From Mesostigma viride (taxonomy: Eukaryota; Streptophyta; Mesostigmatophyceae; Mesostigmatales; Mesostigmataceae), in contig RPFO01000901.1 in NCBI GenBank assembly GCA_009746045.1, positions 39,024 to 103,023 on the forward strand: a stretch of DNA of 64,000 nt. The letters run 5' to 3'. A program made the position numbers and the translations under genes. Position 1 is the stretch's first letter; every line of letters begins with the position of its first letter. The notes under the pieces are model-generated. The model was not told the DNA's origin. It was given only the letters and a program-made list of their open reading frames with translations, and searched no databases. This document shows, in pieces, positions 45,487 through 55,974 of this stretch.

Positions 45487-45859
45487 ATAGAGGGCCTTAG
45501 GCCCGACCTGAGGGTGTTGTCCCTCCGGTATATAGAGTCGCCCTCATATTCTGGCCAGTTGGTTGGCTGTTCTTGGTCCTTAGCGCTGATGTGTTTACTC
45601 TGTGTGTCCTGCCCAGTGCCGTCCCCCCCGGCCAGGACTCCGTTCCAGGCAGTTAGGGGAACCTCCCACCAGGCTTGGTGCTGGCTAACCCTACACCACC
45701 CGGCGTGGTGGTGGAGACCGTGTGAACTATTGGTGCTTTGTATCTGGGATGGTCTATCGATTGTGTTGGTATGTGCTGGGTGCATTAGGTTTTTCCTACC
45801 CCTTTGGTTCCCTCCTCTCTGCGTAGGGAGAGGGCTCCCTACCTTTTGTGGGGGGGAGG
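45487..45859 (+). promoter_or_regulatory. gypsy-A 3' untranslated region and polypurine tract
   Basis: Non-coding up to TTTTGTGGGGGGGAGG (45844-45859), a G-rich polypurine tract directly adjoining the 3' LTR, as needed to prime plus-strand synthesis. Confidence 0.8.
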
Positions 45860-46430
45860 TGTTACGTCGCGTAACAATTCGTTGTAGTTACGGACGTAAA
45901 TTAGGTCCTTGGCCTCGGTTGTTCCTAGGTTACGTGCAGTTCTAGTTTGGACATGATTGTCCCCGTAACAGTACTGTGGTATATTGGGTGCCTTTGGGCG
46001 CCGCGCCGCGTACTATATTAGTGGTCCTTATCCTTTTGTAGAATGTAGTGGACCGGCGTGCATCTGTGCACCTGCCTGTGTTTCTGTGTTTCTGCAGGCG
46101 AGGGCCAGGTCGGCCCGAGCCTGTTGGACCGTTGGTGACCATTTATGCACGTTCCACTCCTTGTGTGGTCACTCGGCGTGTGTTAAATGAATTAACACAT
46201 ATAGGCTTGGGTCACGGCAGTTTAGTTGTGTTTCCTTCCTCTTTTCCTGGAGTAAACGGGATTGATTAAATGGCCTATGGCATATTACAGTAGTACATAT
46301 GTAAATGCATTGAGATCTGGTTCGTCTCGGTCGTCTTTCGCTAGGGGTGTAAATAGAAGCGGCCTCACTAGTTTAGGTAGTATCAGGACCGGTAGAGGTA
46401 GAGGTGGCGGCCGAGGCTTGCGGCGTAACA
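45860..46430 (+). repeat. gypsy-A 3' LTR
   Basis: 571 bp, with a single base difference noticed against 33919-34489. It is followed by the target duplication ACAGG. The ATG of the LTR-started ORF is present here too and reads into flanking DNA (to 46540), which has no meaning for the element. Confidence 0.95.
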
Positions 46431-46435
46431 ACAGG

Positions 46436-46826
46436 GTCCCCATTCACTGTCTTGGGGGCGCACACAAGGGCATGCCCTGCCCCACCTCCCGCGCCATGGG
46501 TGAACAGTGCACGAACAGATCTTTAGTCCCTCGTACTTGAGTCTAGTTGTCTCGCTTGATTTCAAGGAGTCCATCACTGAGCCGTCTGCACAGTCAAGAT
46601 CGAATGCATTATGCTAAGGCAGGTCAAGATTCTCAAGCAGGTCCGGCATGTATGCGCCTCCTTCGGTTGCGACAGGCTACATGCGTCCCGGAATAGTTGT
46701 CGCTTGTAGCATACACGCAATCGCTGGCAAAAGCGCAACCGGGCCAATCATATTGGGGCTAGGCCCCCCCCCCCCATACAAGTGTACAGAGCCAACGACT
46801 AATCAGATAGTAGACGGGTAGATTGG
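46436..46826. other. Spacer between gypsy-A and gypsy-B
   Basis: Short host-side or older repeat DNA with a C14 run near 46766-46779. No gene seen. ATTGG (46822-46826) is the expected left target site of gypsy-B. Confidence 0.5.
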
Positions 46827-47399
46827 TGTTACGTCGCGTAACAATTCGTTGTAGTTACGGACGTAAATTAGGTCCTTTGCCTCGGTTGTCCCTAGGTTTA
46901 CGTTTAGGCTCCTACCGGGACATTATTGTCCTCGTAACAGTACTGTGGTACATTGGGTGCCGTTGGGCGCCGCGCCGCGTACTTTACTAGTGGTCCTGAT
47001 CCTGTGGTAGAATGTAGTGGACCAGCGTGCATCAGTAGATTTAGTGGACCAGCGTGCACCTGTAGGCGAGGGCCATGTCGGCCCGAGCGTGTTGGACCGT
47101 TGGTGACCATTTATGCGCGTTCTACCCCTTGTGTGTGCACTCGGCGTGTGTTAAATGAATTAACACATTTAGGCTTGGGTCACGGCAGTGTAGTTGTGTT
47201 TCCTTCCTCTATTCCTGGAGTAAACGGGTTTTGATAAATGGTTGTATGGCGTATTATAGTAACACTTACGTAAATGCATTGAGATCAGCTCCGTCACGTT
47301 CGTCTTTCGCCAGAGGGTTAAGTAGAGGAGGCCTGACCAGTTTAGGTAGTATCAGGCCCATTAGAGGTAGAGGTGGAGGTAGATATCCGCGGCGTAACA
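46827..47399 (+). repeat. gypsy-B 5' LTR
   Basis: 573 bp, TGTTACGTCGCG to CGGCGTAACA, homologous to the gypsy-A LTR with numerous differences. Candidate primer-binding site TGGTTCCGGAGG follows two bases later. Confidence 0.93.
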
Positions 47400-47605
47400 A
47401 TGGTTCCGGAGGAACTTCAGTAGGTAGTGAACGAGACGACTATCCCTTGCCACATACACCTTTTCAAGACCCCTTCCGCGTCCAGGAACAAGAAGTCGAC
47501 ACTTCCTTGATAGGTAATGGGCGGGTCGCCTTCAAGCTAGGAGCGTCGTGCTGCCCGTTTCGGGACACGCTTTACCTAGAAGCTAGACCTGCTCACAGCG
47601 GATAA
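47246..47605 (+). CDS. LTR-started small RGG-rich protein (gypsy-B)
   Basis: 119 codons from the ATG at 47246 inside the LTR. It starts MAYYSNTYVNALRSAPSRSS, has RPIRGRGGGRYPRR at the LTR border and an acidic middle, and shares GNGRVA with the gypsy-A protein (34336-34644). The C-terminal end is longer than in gypsy-A. Conservation of frame across two diverged copies supports a real product; function unknown. Confidence 0.6.
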   Translation: MAYYSNTYVNALRSAPSRSSFARGLSRGGLTSLGSIRPIRGRGGGRYPRRNNGSGGTSVGSERDDYPLPHTPFQDPFRVQEQEVDTSLIGNGRVAFKLGASCCPFRDTLYLEARPAHSG

Positions 47606-47918
47606 ATCCTTTCGTAGTTAGCCTGTCCTTCGCCTTGTTTTCCTGCTTACGGTTGTTTCCTGCCTTAGACAGGGGAGTATTACTGTTCGGAGACGATTAG
47701 CGTCGCAGTACCTACACCTTTTTCCTTGTGCTGCTGCTTTATTAGACGGCCGCACCCGCAGAGTTACGGGGCGCTGTGTTAGGACGAGCGCTGGGATATC
47801 CGGCCGCTGACTTAGGACGAGAGCTGGAAACTCCCGCCCTCCTTCTTCCTTCGGTGATCCAGATCGTCAAGCTAAGTCGCCTACCCCTACCTCGTCTAGC
47901 TTGACATCACAAGACACG

Positions 47919-47928
47919 CCAGGTGAGT
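47919..47928 (+). promoter_or_regulatory. Candidate 5' splice site in the gypsy-B leader
   Basis: CCAG/GTGAGT, a full-consensus eukaryotic donor, 10 bases before the ATG at 47933, matching the position in gypsy-A. Confidence 0.55.
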
Positions 47929-47932
47929 TATC

Positions 47933-48325
47933 ATGAGTCAACGTCGTGTTTTTACTGCGCCTTCCCATTCATCTAGTGATAATAGTTTAGCTAAGTATTA
48001 CGTAGTTATTACCCCTCAATGGTCAGCCATTTTCCTCTCTTGGTCAGATGCTAGGAAGATAGTGCAAAACCGTACATATAATGTAATTAGGTATAAGAAA
48101 TTTGTTACCTTCGAGGAAGCTCAACAATTCCTTATAGACCATAGCGTATCAGATCTAGGCCTACACGTACGTTCTACTCCTCATGGTCACCCTCCTGTAG
48201 AAGCTCTAGATTTTGCTACCCCTCCTTCGTCTCCCCCTAAGAGGGCTGCATCCTCATCTAGCTTAGATACTCCTCTCACCTTGGAATTCGGTTCCCTATC
48301 CATTACTGTTGTTAAAAAGGACTGA
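47933..48325 (+). CDS. Hybrid-binding-domain protein (gypsy-B)
   Basis: 130 codons, same length as in gypsy-A (35002-35394). KYYVVITPQWSAIFLSWSDA, then ARKIVQNRTYNVIRYKKF, then TFEEAQQFLIDH shows the RNase H1 N-terminal / Cauli_VI pattern; substitutions relative to gypsy-A are mostly conservative. The Pro/Ser-rich tail ends with TLEFGSLSITVVKKD, identical in both copies. Inferred role: binding RNA:DNA hybrid or double-stranded RNA during replication. It is intact in both copies although the neighbouring gag and pol are broken. Confidence 0.72.
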   Translation: MSQRRVFTAPSHSSSDNSLAKYYVVITPQWSAIFLSWSDARKIVQNRTYNVIRYKKFVTFEEAQQFLIDHSVSDLGLHVRSTPHGHPPVEALDFATPPSSPPKRAASSSSLDTPLTLEFGSLSITVVKKD

Positions 48326-48449
48326 TTTAAATTGTTCCTTTCTTTTAAGCCATTAAAATCTTTTCCTTTTCTTTCCTTGCCTTATATTAGGCCTTGTCCT
48401 TTATCCTTGTTGCTTTCAGTTAGATTTTTGATCATTTACTTAAACAAAA

Positions 48450-48501
48450 ATGGATCCAGTGGGTGGTAATCTGTCGCCTATACCTACCAATACTCCTACT
48501 A

Positions 48502-48535
<34 letters not shown>

Positions 48536-49688
48536 CCATAACAACAGTCGGGGTAACCGACGGGACTCACTTGAAACGGTACACCATCTCACTCCTCAAG
48601 GTAATCTTCGTGCCTCACCTCCTTCTCCTCTTGCTGATGGTCGCCGTCGTCCCTCACTTACCCCTCCTACCTACGAACAACGTCAACGTATGCCAGTCAG
48701 ATTTAGTGATGACCCTTCCCTTACCCTGAACCAGGCCCCTGCCCCTCCTGCAACCTTGGCTCAACCCTCCAGCAGGTCCTCACTAACTAACAATGTTTCT
48801 AGGCCTCCTTCCCACCCTGTTCCTTCCATGCCTGCTCTTAACACGGGTCGTGCCTCTGCCCCTGTCGGTCCTTCTGGGCGCCCTAGTGCAGTTCCCTTTT
48901 ACCCACCTGCTTCCTGGTCCTACCCTGAGACGGCCTATGAGGCAGCCCAGGTCCCTACCCGTGTGGCTGATTTGGAAGTTAATAGTGATTTCAGTACCAT
49001 GCCCTTAGATGACAGAAATTATGATCATTTTGCCTATTCCTCTCTTCGTGAGCAATATACTGTCCCCTTCTCTTATGGGCACCAGCCTGAAACGGTGGCC
49101 CCGTCTAGACCCCTACCCAAGACTTTTCCTCTTCCTTCCTTCTATCCCGCTTATGTAGCAGTGGAAGATAGTGGCCCTATGGGAAAAACTGACTCTTCTA
49201 ATCCCCCTAAGCCCCCTGCTCTTCCCCTCTTTGCTAACCTTCCCAAGCTGGATGTCAAGTCTACCCCTCAACAGTTTTTCACCTTTATTATGTTGCTTAC
49301 ACAGAACACGGAGTCGTGGCAGAATCATAATAGATGGCGTCTTTCTGATGCTGTATTAGTTCCTCACTATCTCACAACCTGTATTACTCCTGAGCTTGCT
49401 AACCTCATTCAGTGTGAGTCTTTGGCCTCTCATGCCTACCCTAACTCTGTAGCAGAATTGTTTAAGCGTTTAGAGAACCATTTAGTCCCTCCTGATTCAG
49501 ATTGGCAGGATAGATTAGCCTTTGGTACCTTGCAGCAGGGTACTAAATCATTTAAGGAGTATATGAAAGAGTTTGATGCTCAGATGGTACGAATTAGGGA
49601 TTTGTCGGGTGCAGAAGTACGTGCTCGCTTCCTCCAAGGCCTCAGTAGACCCTTATTACGTGAAGTCAAGCGCCAGTTCTCTGCCTAC
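48450..49688 (+). pseudogene. gypsy-B Gag, N-terminal part (interrupted)
   Basis: Starts MDPVGGNLSPIPTNTPTMNN. Unlike gypsy-A it is in frame through the Asn/Pro-rich region into the capsid domain (FKRLENHLVPPDSDWQDRL, FKEYMKEFDAQMVRIRDL, FLQGLSRPLLREVKRQ). It is cut at FSAY by the 1,774-bp element; the reading frame resumes at 51467. Confidence 0.88.
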
Positions 49689-51462
49689 TGTTAATCATCC
49701 CACGGTCCTAAATTTAGGACTTTGTCCTAAATCGTCCTAGTGGTCACTATAACCGAGGTACCGGGGGGGGGGGGTCACTATATGGACCGTACCCCATGTG
49801 GACCGTACCCGGCATGATGTACCCGACCCGTGGTACCGGCACATGGTACCCGGATTCCGTACCCGGGTACCGGGTATAATGGCGGGAAAGTAGGTACCTC
49901 GACCAAAAATATAACCGATTTTGGAGCGAAAAAGTGGGTGCGGGAATGAAGTGAGGTGGATATGGCGACCTGACAATCGTGGCCGGCGTTTTCACGTGCG
50001 TTTATCATTTCGGGCGCCCAGTAGCAAAAACGAAAGGTTGTTAGTTATGCTTAAAGGCTGTGAATATTTTCTGCGCAAGTTTTTATGTGTAGCGCTGTAT
50101 CACAGCGGCACAACACAAATGGGTCGCAGATCGCCTGCTCGCGGAGGGTCGATTTTGGCACAAACATGTTAGTGTATTAGCAATGGTGGTGCGAATCAAG
50201 CCAGGAAATTTTTGTGGACGATTTTTATTATAGTCTGGAGTTTAGAAACGGAGTATTTGACATGGGAGCGCCTGGGCCGTGATATTCTTGCCCGATTTCC
50301 ATTGTCGACCATGTTTTAGGGACGTTCAGGCTGGGCAGCGAGCGCACCTTATAGGTCTTCACTTTCGGTATTTCTTGGACCTAGAACGCAGCACAAGCGT
50401 GGTTTATATCATTGTCGAACCGGTTGGCCAGCTTTGGTGCGCTCAGCTCTCGGAAAGCTGACCTCGCTGCGGATTTCAGCGACTTTTTTGCAACCATCTG
50501 GAATGAGGCGACGTAAGTAGCAGGTAAGTGCCGGGTTGTCCTAGATCATGAGTGTAACTGGCAACGCTGTCGTGGTGTTTTGAGTCAGCCAGCTATGCCT
50601 AAAAAGAGGGGACGCTCTCTGTGCACATAACTGTCACACATAGTTGGTTTACGTCATACAATTTTTTACGTCTCTATCTTCGTCGTCCGCTGCAGCTAAA
50701 ACACACATGCGTAAGGGCAGTTTTACTCATGTATATGTTATAAACCATGGTCCTATGGCCTGCAGTCGTTCAGGGTGTTCTCAGACAGTATATACAGTAT
50801 GGTTTACGTGTTACATGCACCCTGAATTCGCTCACAAAGCGTTGCATGTTAGCACAACGTTGTTTTGTAACTTGATTTGGCTGCATTCATGTGTTAGTTG
50901 CAATGCAAATGCAATGTTTTTTCATCGCTGGGTGGCGGCCAGCATGTCCGTGATGTCAAAGAAGGTTTGGCATATGCTTAGAGAAAGTTTACCGCAAGGG
51001 GTGGGCCATGTTCAAGCCGGGCAACCTCAGCAACCATGCAACCCTATATTGCATTACCTGCACCATCTGTGACACCGTTAATCACGCGTATATATAGAGG
51101 CAGCCACAGCAGGGTATGGCCTTGTTATACGCTGCCCCGCCATCCCAAGGCCTCGTAGGGTCCCCTAGCGCTTGTAAGATGCTCAAGGGACCGTGTGGAT
51201 AGCATGGTCATGCGTTGACAATAATTGGTCCTAATGGTCCTAAAACCCACATTTTGGCCAAATTCGCGCTTTGAGGTCTGGCAGGTGGCAGGGCCCATTC
51301 ATGCACTAAATGTAATTATTTGACCCCAGGTTTTTGATAGAAACTAAAAAAGTGTGTTATCTGTCATGGGCACGAATGCCAGGGTCAAATTTTAATGTTT
51401 GCATATATATTTTTTAATTCCACTTGGTCCTAAATTTAGGACTTTTACTGGGAAGATGGACA
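49689..51462. mobile_element. 1,774-bp non-autonomous terminal-inverted-repeat element in gypsy-B gag
   Basis: Flanked by CTAC on both sides (49685-49688 and 51463-51466); gypsy-A shows the uninterrupted site. Ends are imperfect inverted repeats (TGTTAATCATCCCA against TGTCCATCTTCCCA), each followed by the palindrome GTCCTAAATTTAGGAC. 49755-49902 is packed with GTACC/GGTACC/ACCCGG words. The longest frame inside (50644-51072) has no family signature. Probably mobilised by a transposase supplied elsewhere; superfamily not assigned. Confidence 0.8.
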
Positions 51463-51466
51463 CTAC

Positions 51467-51991
51467 CGTTTTACTGATCTGCCCCTCAAGCATGTGCGCC
51501 AGCATCTCTTGCGTGTAGCAGATTTCTTCACCACCCCTTCTCTTCCTACCCGTTCCCGTATTAATAATATTATCCTTACCCCTGAGGAGGAGAACTCCTA
51601 TGTAGAAGAATTAGATATCTGTGTTACTGACCTTTCAGCCCTTGATGTCTCTCATATCACATGCTATCATTGTAAGGAAGTAGGTCATCTTAAACGTGAG
51701 TGCCCCAAGTTCCTTTCGGGTGCTCCCCCTCATCCCGACGCTCGCCCTCCTCGTACCCCTCAGCGTGCTCCTATTCGTCCTACTTCAGGACGCATCCCTT
51801 CAGCTACCCCTAGTAGGCTGAATGCTGTGCAGACAGGATCCCCAGGGTTCCCCTATGATAATCAGGCTCCCGCACCCTCTTCGCTCCCTCGTGACCCTCC
51901 AGCAGTGGCTTTTTCGCCAGGGTCTTCTTCGGGGTTAGTTCCTATGGATTTGAGGGGGGAGGGGAACAGTAGGCCTGTCAGCCGGGGGTAA
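51467..51991 (+). pseudogene. gypsy-B Gag, C-terminal part
   Basis: Resumes RFTDLPLKHVRQHLLRVADF and continues to the zinc knuckle CYHCKEVGHLKREC (from about 51662) and a Pro-rich end with the TAA at 51989-51991. The stop and the +1 relation to the pol frame are the same as in gypsy-A. Confidence 0.88.
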
Positions 51992-53154
51992 CCTGGACAG
52001 GTCCTTAGATAGTACCCCAGATAAAAGTTTTTGCCTGCCTGTTTTTATAACCTCTGTAGGAGCTGAATCTTCCCTACCACTACGTGTGCGTCCTCTTATG
52101 TTCTTGAATGGTGGTTTAACCGTCCCTCACACTGTTGTAGACCCCTTCTTGCATGCTGATGAACTCTTGAATGTCTCTGTGTTGGTAGATAGCGGTGCGG
52201 CTAGCTCCTTTGTGAGCGAGGCCCTAGTTAGACGTTTAGGACTAGTCCCTACCCCTCACACCAAACCCGTTACTGTTCATTATGCTGATGGTCGCACCAG
52301 TCATTCCCCGGGTACGGTGTCCCTTCCCATGGTTATACAAGGACGTACTGTCAACCTGACGGCCACTATAGGCCCTATCACTACCGCTGATGTATTACTA
52401 GGATTAGATTGGCACCAGGATAATAAGATTACTATTAATTATGATACCATGGTCATTTGGTTTCCAGATAGCTCTTACTGGGTACCTGAACGTCATTATA
52501 GATTGGAAAATTTATCCTTGGTAGATATTACTCCTCCTACACCTGTTGATCCTCCTGTAAGACCTATACCTGAAGTAATGTCAAATGACGAATTACGTTC
52601 TGAATTAAAGCAAAATGGATACCTATTATGTATGTTCCTTCAGTTAGAAGTACAAAAGATACCTATCACTAACAATAGTGTGGATATAGATGTAAATACA
52701 GTGGATACAATAGGAGTAGGATTTACTGAAAATGAAATAGTAAGATACATGGCTGTGATAGATTCCTCAAAAGTATTTGAAGAAAAGACTCCTTCTTATC
52801 CTCCTCCTCGTTCTGTTTTACACCGTGTAGTTATCAAGGACGGTGCAGTTCCTACGCACTCTCCGATGTATAGAATGGGCCCTACCGAGTTAAAGGAACT
52901 AAAACAGATTTTAGTGTCATTATTAGAAGCAGGATTGATAGAGCCTAGTAACTCCCCCTACTCAGCTGGTGTCCTGTTAGTTCCTAAGCCAAATGGCAAG
53001 TTTCGCCTAGTTACTGATTATAGGAAGTTGAATGATATTACTGTGAAATCTAAATACCCTCTACCTCGTATTGATGATATATTTAATAAGGTTAAAGGTT
53101 CCACTTGTTTCATAGTACTGGATTGTGCGGATGGTTTTTGGCAACTACGTATAG
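51992..53154 (+). pseudogene. gypsy-B Pol, protease and first half of RT
   Basis: Protease VLVDSGAASSFVSEALVRRL (Asp at 52188-52190) and TADVLLGLDWHQDN. The linker and RT fingers follow without interruption (RPIPEVMSNDELRSELKQ, GLIEPSNSPYSAGVLLVPKP, FRLVTDYRKLN, VLDCADGFWQLRI). There is no LINE-like insertion here. It is cut after LRI by copia-2, and RT resumes at 60977 with APEDCHKTAF. Confidence 0.9.
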
Positions 53155-53769
53155 AGTTAACGTAAAGGATTTACGTTAGATGGATAGAGATTGTTACGCT
53201 CTTTCCAGCGGCACCTTGAACGCCTCATTTGGTTAAGGAACGTAAAAGTTATGACGTTTCCTAGGCTGTGCCGACAGTACCCGGCGCGCCACTGTGGGCG
53301 CGTACGGACACAGGATGTACAAGTGTCACTTTGATAGTCCGCAGGACGTTGACAGGACTTGTACAGGACTTGATGGTCAATTGATAGGTAGGCGTGCTGT
53401 AGCGCGCCAGGACCTATGAGACAATTGATGCTGACTAGTGTACGGATAGGTCCACAGGACTAGCCGTATGGACAATTGATAGATCTGCGCGCCAAAGGCG
53501 TGCCAGAGTCTGTGTAATCAATTGATTGACAGTTCAGCTGTGACAGTGCAGCTGAATACTTGGACGCGTCCCTAGCAAGCTATATGAGTGACTTGGTCAC
53601 ACCGGGACGCTAGTTCTTGCGTGCACGTTCTCTTGGCACTGCGACCCTGTCGTCTGTGCTGCGTGCAGTCTTGGAAGTGACGTGACTTACGTCTGTGTTT
53701 CCTGTTATTAATAAAGGCAACTTCCTGCAAGAACCATGGCGGAATTCGTGGCATTCTACCCTCACAACT
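53155..53769 (+). repeat. copia-2 5' LTR
   Basis: Starts AGTTAACGTAAAGGATTTAC, ends CTCACAACT. It contains four CAATTGAT words (53378, 53422, 53473, 53519) that could be regulatory sites, AATAAA at 53710, and the ATG of ORF1 in an ACCATGG context (53736). The bases after it (CGTATTACACG) do not resemble a tRNA-complementary primer site beginning TGG. Confidence 0.92.
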
Positions 53770-54503
53770 CGTATTACACGCTCTGTCAAAAAGATGCCAA
53801 ATTCGGAAGAATTTCGGATTCCGACGATGAGGAAATAGCCGCTCCGCCGGCTGGTTCTTCGTCAAGACCGACTGCGCCGTCGTGGCAGCAATTGCTCGAC
53901 GAAGTTACGATCTCGCTCGACGAGCTTCATCGTCAGCAGCGCGCAGCTCACGCATTGCTCGGGGATAACCCCGAGGACCCCGATTTGCCAGCACTGGTGC
54001 CGGCAATCCGCAACCTGTTGGACCAGATTCGAAACATTTTATCGACATTTACGGTCCAGGTGCGGGGAGGTTTGCGGTCGGTGACCGAAGTCACGACTGC
54101 CATTGAGGAGTTGGACAACGTCCTCTCTTCACTCACCGGTTACCAGAGAAACCTGCAAAACTGGGCATCGCTACGCACGGGGGGCGCGCCGGCGGTGTCA
54201 ACAAATTTGTTTCAGGATCTCGCGCTGCTATCGCTGCTCACTCGCGGCGTACGCAGTCGTGAGCGCCAGGTTTTAATTAACCTGGTGGCATTTCTCGCCT
54301 CTGTGCGAGAGTGGATTCCCGCGGGGTGGGAATTATTGACGATCTTTACACATCCTCTGCGCCTCGTCGCGCGTCGGCGCGTCGCAACTTACGCGGCGGG
54401 GAGCACGCCGGTTTTAATTCATACCGGTGCAGGTCCGGAGCTGGATATGGAGGATCGTGAGTTCGTATACACGTACTGCGACTTCAGGGGCCTTGACTAC
54501 TAG
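53736..54503 (+). CDS. copia-2 ORF1, LTR-started accessory protein, function unknown
   Basis: 255 codons from the ATG at 53736 in the LTR to a TAG at 54501-54503, with no frame break. It opens MAEFVAFYPHNSYYTLC, has an acidic stretch ISDSDDEE, then long helical parts (SWQQLLDEVTISLDELHRQQ, LVPAIRNLLDQIRNILSTF, VTTAIEELDNVLSSL, ERQVLINLVAFLASVREWIP) and a Tyr-rich end. No enzyme motif or zinc finger. It lies upstream of gag, so it could be an extra structural or regulatory protein. It is the only intact frame in copia-2. Family not recognised. Confidence 0.6.
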   Translation: MAEFVAFYPHNSYYTLCQKDAKFGRISDSDDEEIAAPPAGSSSRPTAPSWQQLLDEVTISLDELHRQQRAAHALLGDNPEDPDLPALVPAIRNLLDQIRNILSTFTVQVRGGLRSVTEVTTAIEELDNVLSSLTGYQRNLQNWASLRTGGAPAVSTNLFQDLALLSLLTRGVRSRERQVLINLVAFLASVREWIPAGWELLTIFTHPLRLVARRRVATYAAGSTPVLIHTGAGPELDMEDREFVYTYCDFRGLDY

Positions 54504-54671
54504 TCGGCCTAATTTTCTTTGCAGTACTCGTCGACATTTTTTTTGTCGAATTTTCAGCGGCAATTCGCGGGGCGGCAGCGACACCGGCGCAGGCGGCAGT
54601 GCGACACAAAAATTTTGTACATATTTTCTGCTGCTTTGTTAAGGTGTTCTTTGAATAGCTGGTAGTGCAGG

Positions 54672-55786
54672 ATGGCTGAGGGACGCCGTAGCAAGGGTCC
54701 AGCCAGTGGGAATAATAATGGGGGTGCTGGTAGTGGAACCGCTCACGTAGATGACGTGGGGCTTACCGGAGAGATTACCAACCTTCCTCACAATAATAAT
54801 AATGCACAAGCTATTCATGGCTTTGATCTTACCACACAGGGTCTTTTAATTGTCAATCAGTTGCAGCCTGTAACCTCAGACTCCAAGCCTAAGCAGGCTG
54901 AAGAGTTTGTGGAGGGATTGGAAGGGTTCCCTAGCTTGTACGGTGGTACAAATTACTATCAAATCTGGATAGGCAGTAGCACTTTTGGCAAGTGTACTGA
55001 CCAGATTAAGGACCTAACCAGGGAGTGCAAAAAGGCCAATAAGGCCTGGGCACTGTACGTGGCTGAGCTGAAGGAGCTGCTGGAGACCAACGCAAGAAGG
55101 TCGGCATCCATTGGCAGGACAAGTATCAAGGGTGGGAGGTCAAGGGGGACCTGATCCAGAACTTTCTCAACTATTGTAAGATGGTTGAGGAGGGCAGGGC
55201 TCACGGCTTTAATGTCGCTGATAACATAGCCCTAACCAACTGGCTCAAGGTTTCTGGGCTGGATAAGGCGACACGTGGCTCCTTAAAAGTCATGTGTGCC
55301 CCACACTCTACCCTGAAGGCCTACAAGGTCATCATTAAACAAGCACTCGAGGCAGAGGAGCTGTTTGAGGGTGGAGTGCCAGCAGTGAAGGCTACCCAGG
55401 CAGGCGGGCGTACCCAGGGTGGCTCCAAGACGTCTGAGGCTGACCGAAGCCAAGGAGGGCGTAGGGGCAACCATAACAAGCGCAAGGGAGATCATTCACC
55501 TGATTCTGACAGGAGGTCACACTCCAAGTCGGTGTTCAGGCGGGTGGGTGGTCAGCCCAAGCAGGGCAACGCGTCTGACAATGGGGGCAGTGGCCAGGGC
55601 AAGTCCAAGATACAATGCTACCTGTGCAAGGGGTGGGGGCACATCAAGAAGGAGTGTCCCAGCTTCAAGAAGTCCCAGGGCCAGGGCAGCAACAAGAATA
55701 ACAACAACAACAAGAAGAACAACAACAAGTCCCAGGCAGGCCAGCCTTCAAAGGGCAGTCAGCAAGAAGACAACAAGGAGCAGTGA
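54672..55786 (+). pseudogene. copia-2 Gag
   Basis: Starts MAEGRRSKGPASGNNNGGAG. A frame change near 55080 joins the first frame (ends 55154) to the frame ending 55786; the joining part reads KVGIHWQDKYQGWEVKGDL. The C-terminal part has a basic, Gly-rich stretch and one zinc knuckle CYLCKGWGHIKKEC (about 55616-55657), then Asn/Lys and Gln/Ser runs. It corresponds to copia-1 Gag, which has two Cys-His clusters instead. Confidence 0.8.
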
Positions 55787-55974
55787 CTGTCTGAGGCAAC
55801 CCCTACACACCTTAATTCACCCAAGGGGGAGGCCAGGTGCTCCAATGCAGATTTTATATCTGGGCAACAAGAGGGTGATCTCCAGGTTCAGTGTGGCCCC
55901 AGGTCACCTGGAGAGGTACAGGTTCCTATGAAGACGTCCTTGACAGCTGATGCAGCTGTAAGAATGTCTGACCC

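Larger units (their letters stand above)
33919..46430 (+). mobile_element. gypsy-A: complete Ty3/gypsy chromovirus, 12.5 kb
   Basis: 571-bp LTRs at both ends, in which I noticed a single difference (GGGTTTGATT versus GGGATTGATT), and a 5-bp target duplication ACAGG (33914-33918 and 46431-46435). Internal order: LTR-started RGG ORF, hybrid-binding-domain ORF, Gag, protease, RT, RNase H, integrase, chromodomain, then a 2.7-kb region with extra ORFs. Close LTRs imply a recent insertion, although it already contains a 1.7-kb LINE-like insertion (37810-39554). Frame breaks occur near 36197 and 41420. Confidence 0.95.

Noticed and set aside
46262-46540. LTR-started ORF in the gypsy-A 3' LTR as a gene
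   Set aside because: It is the duplicate start reading into flanking DNA; only the 5' copy reads the conserved protein.
50644-51072. 142-codon ORF in the CTAC element as a transposase
   Set aside because: No catalytic or zinc-finger motif; composition like the surrounding non-coding DNA.
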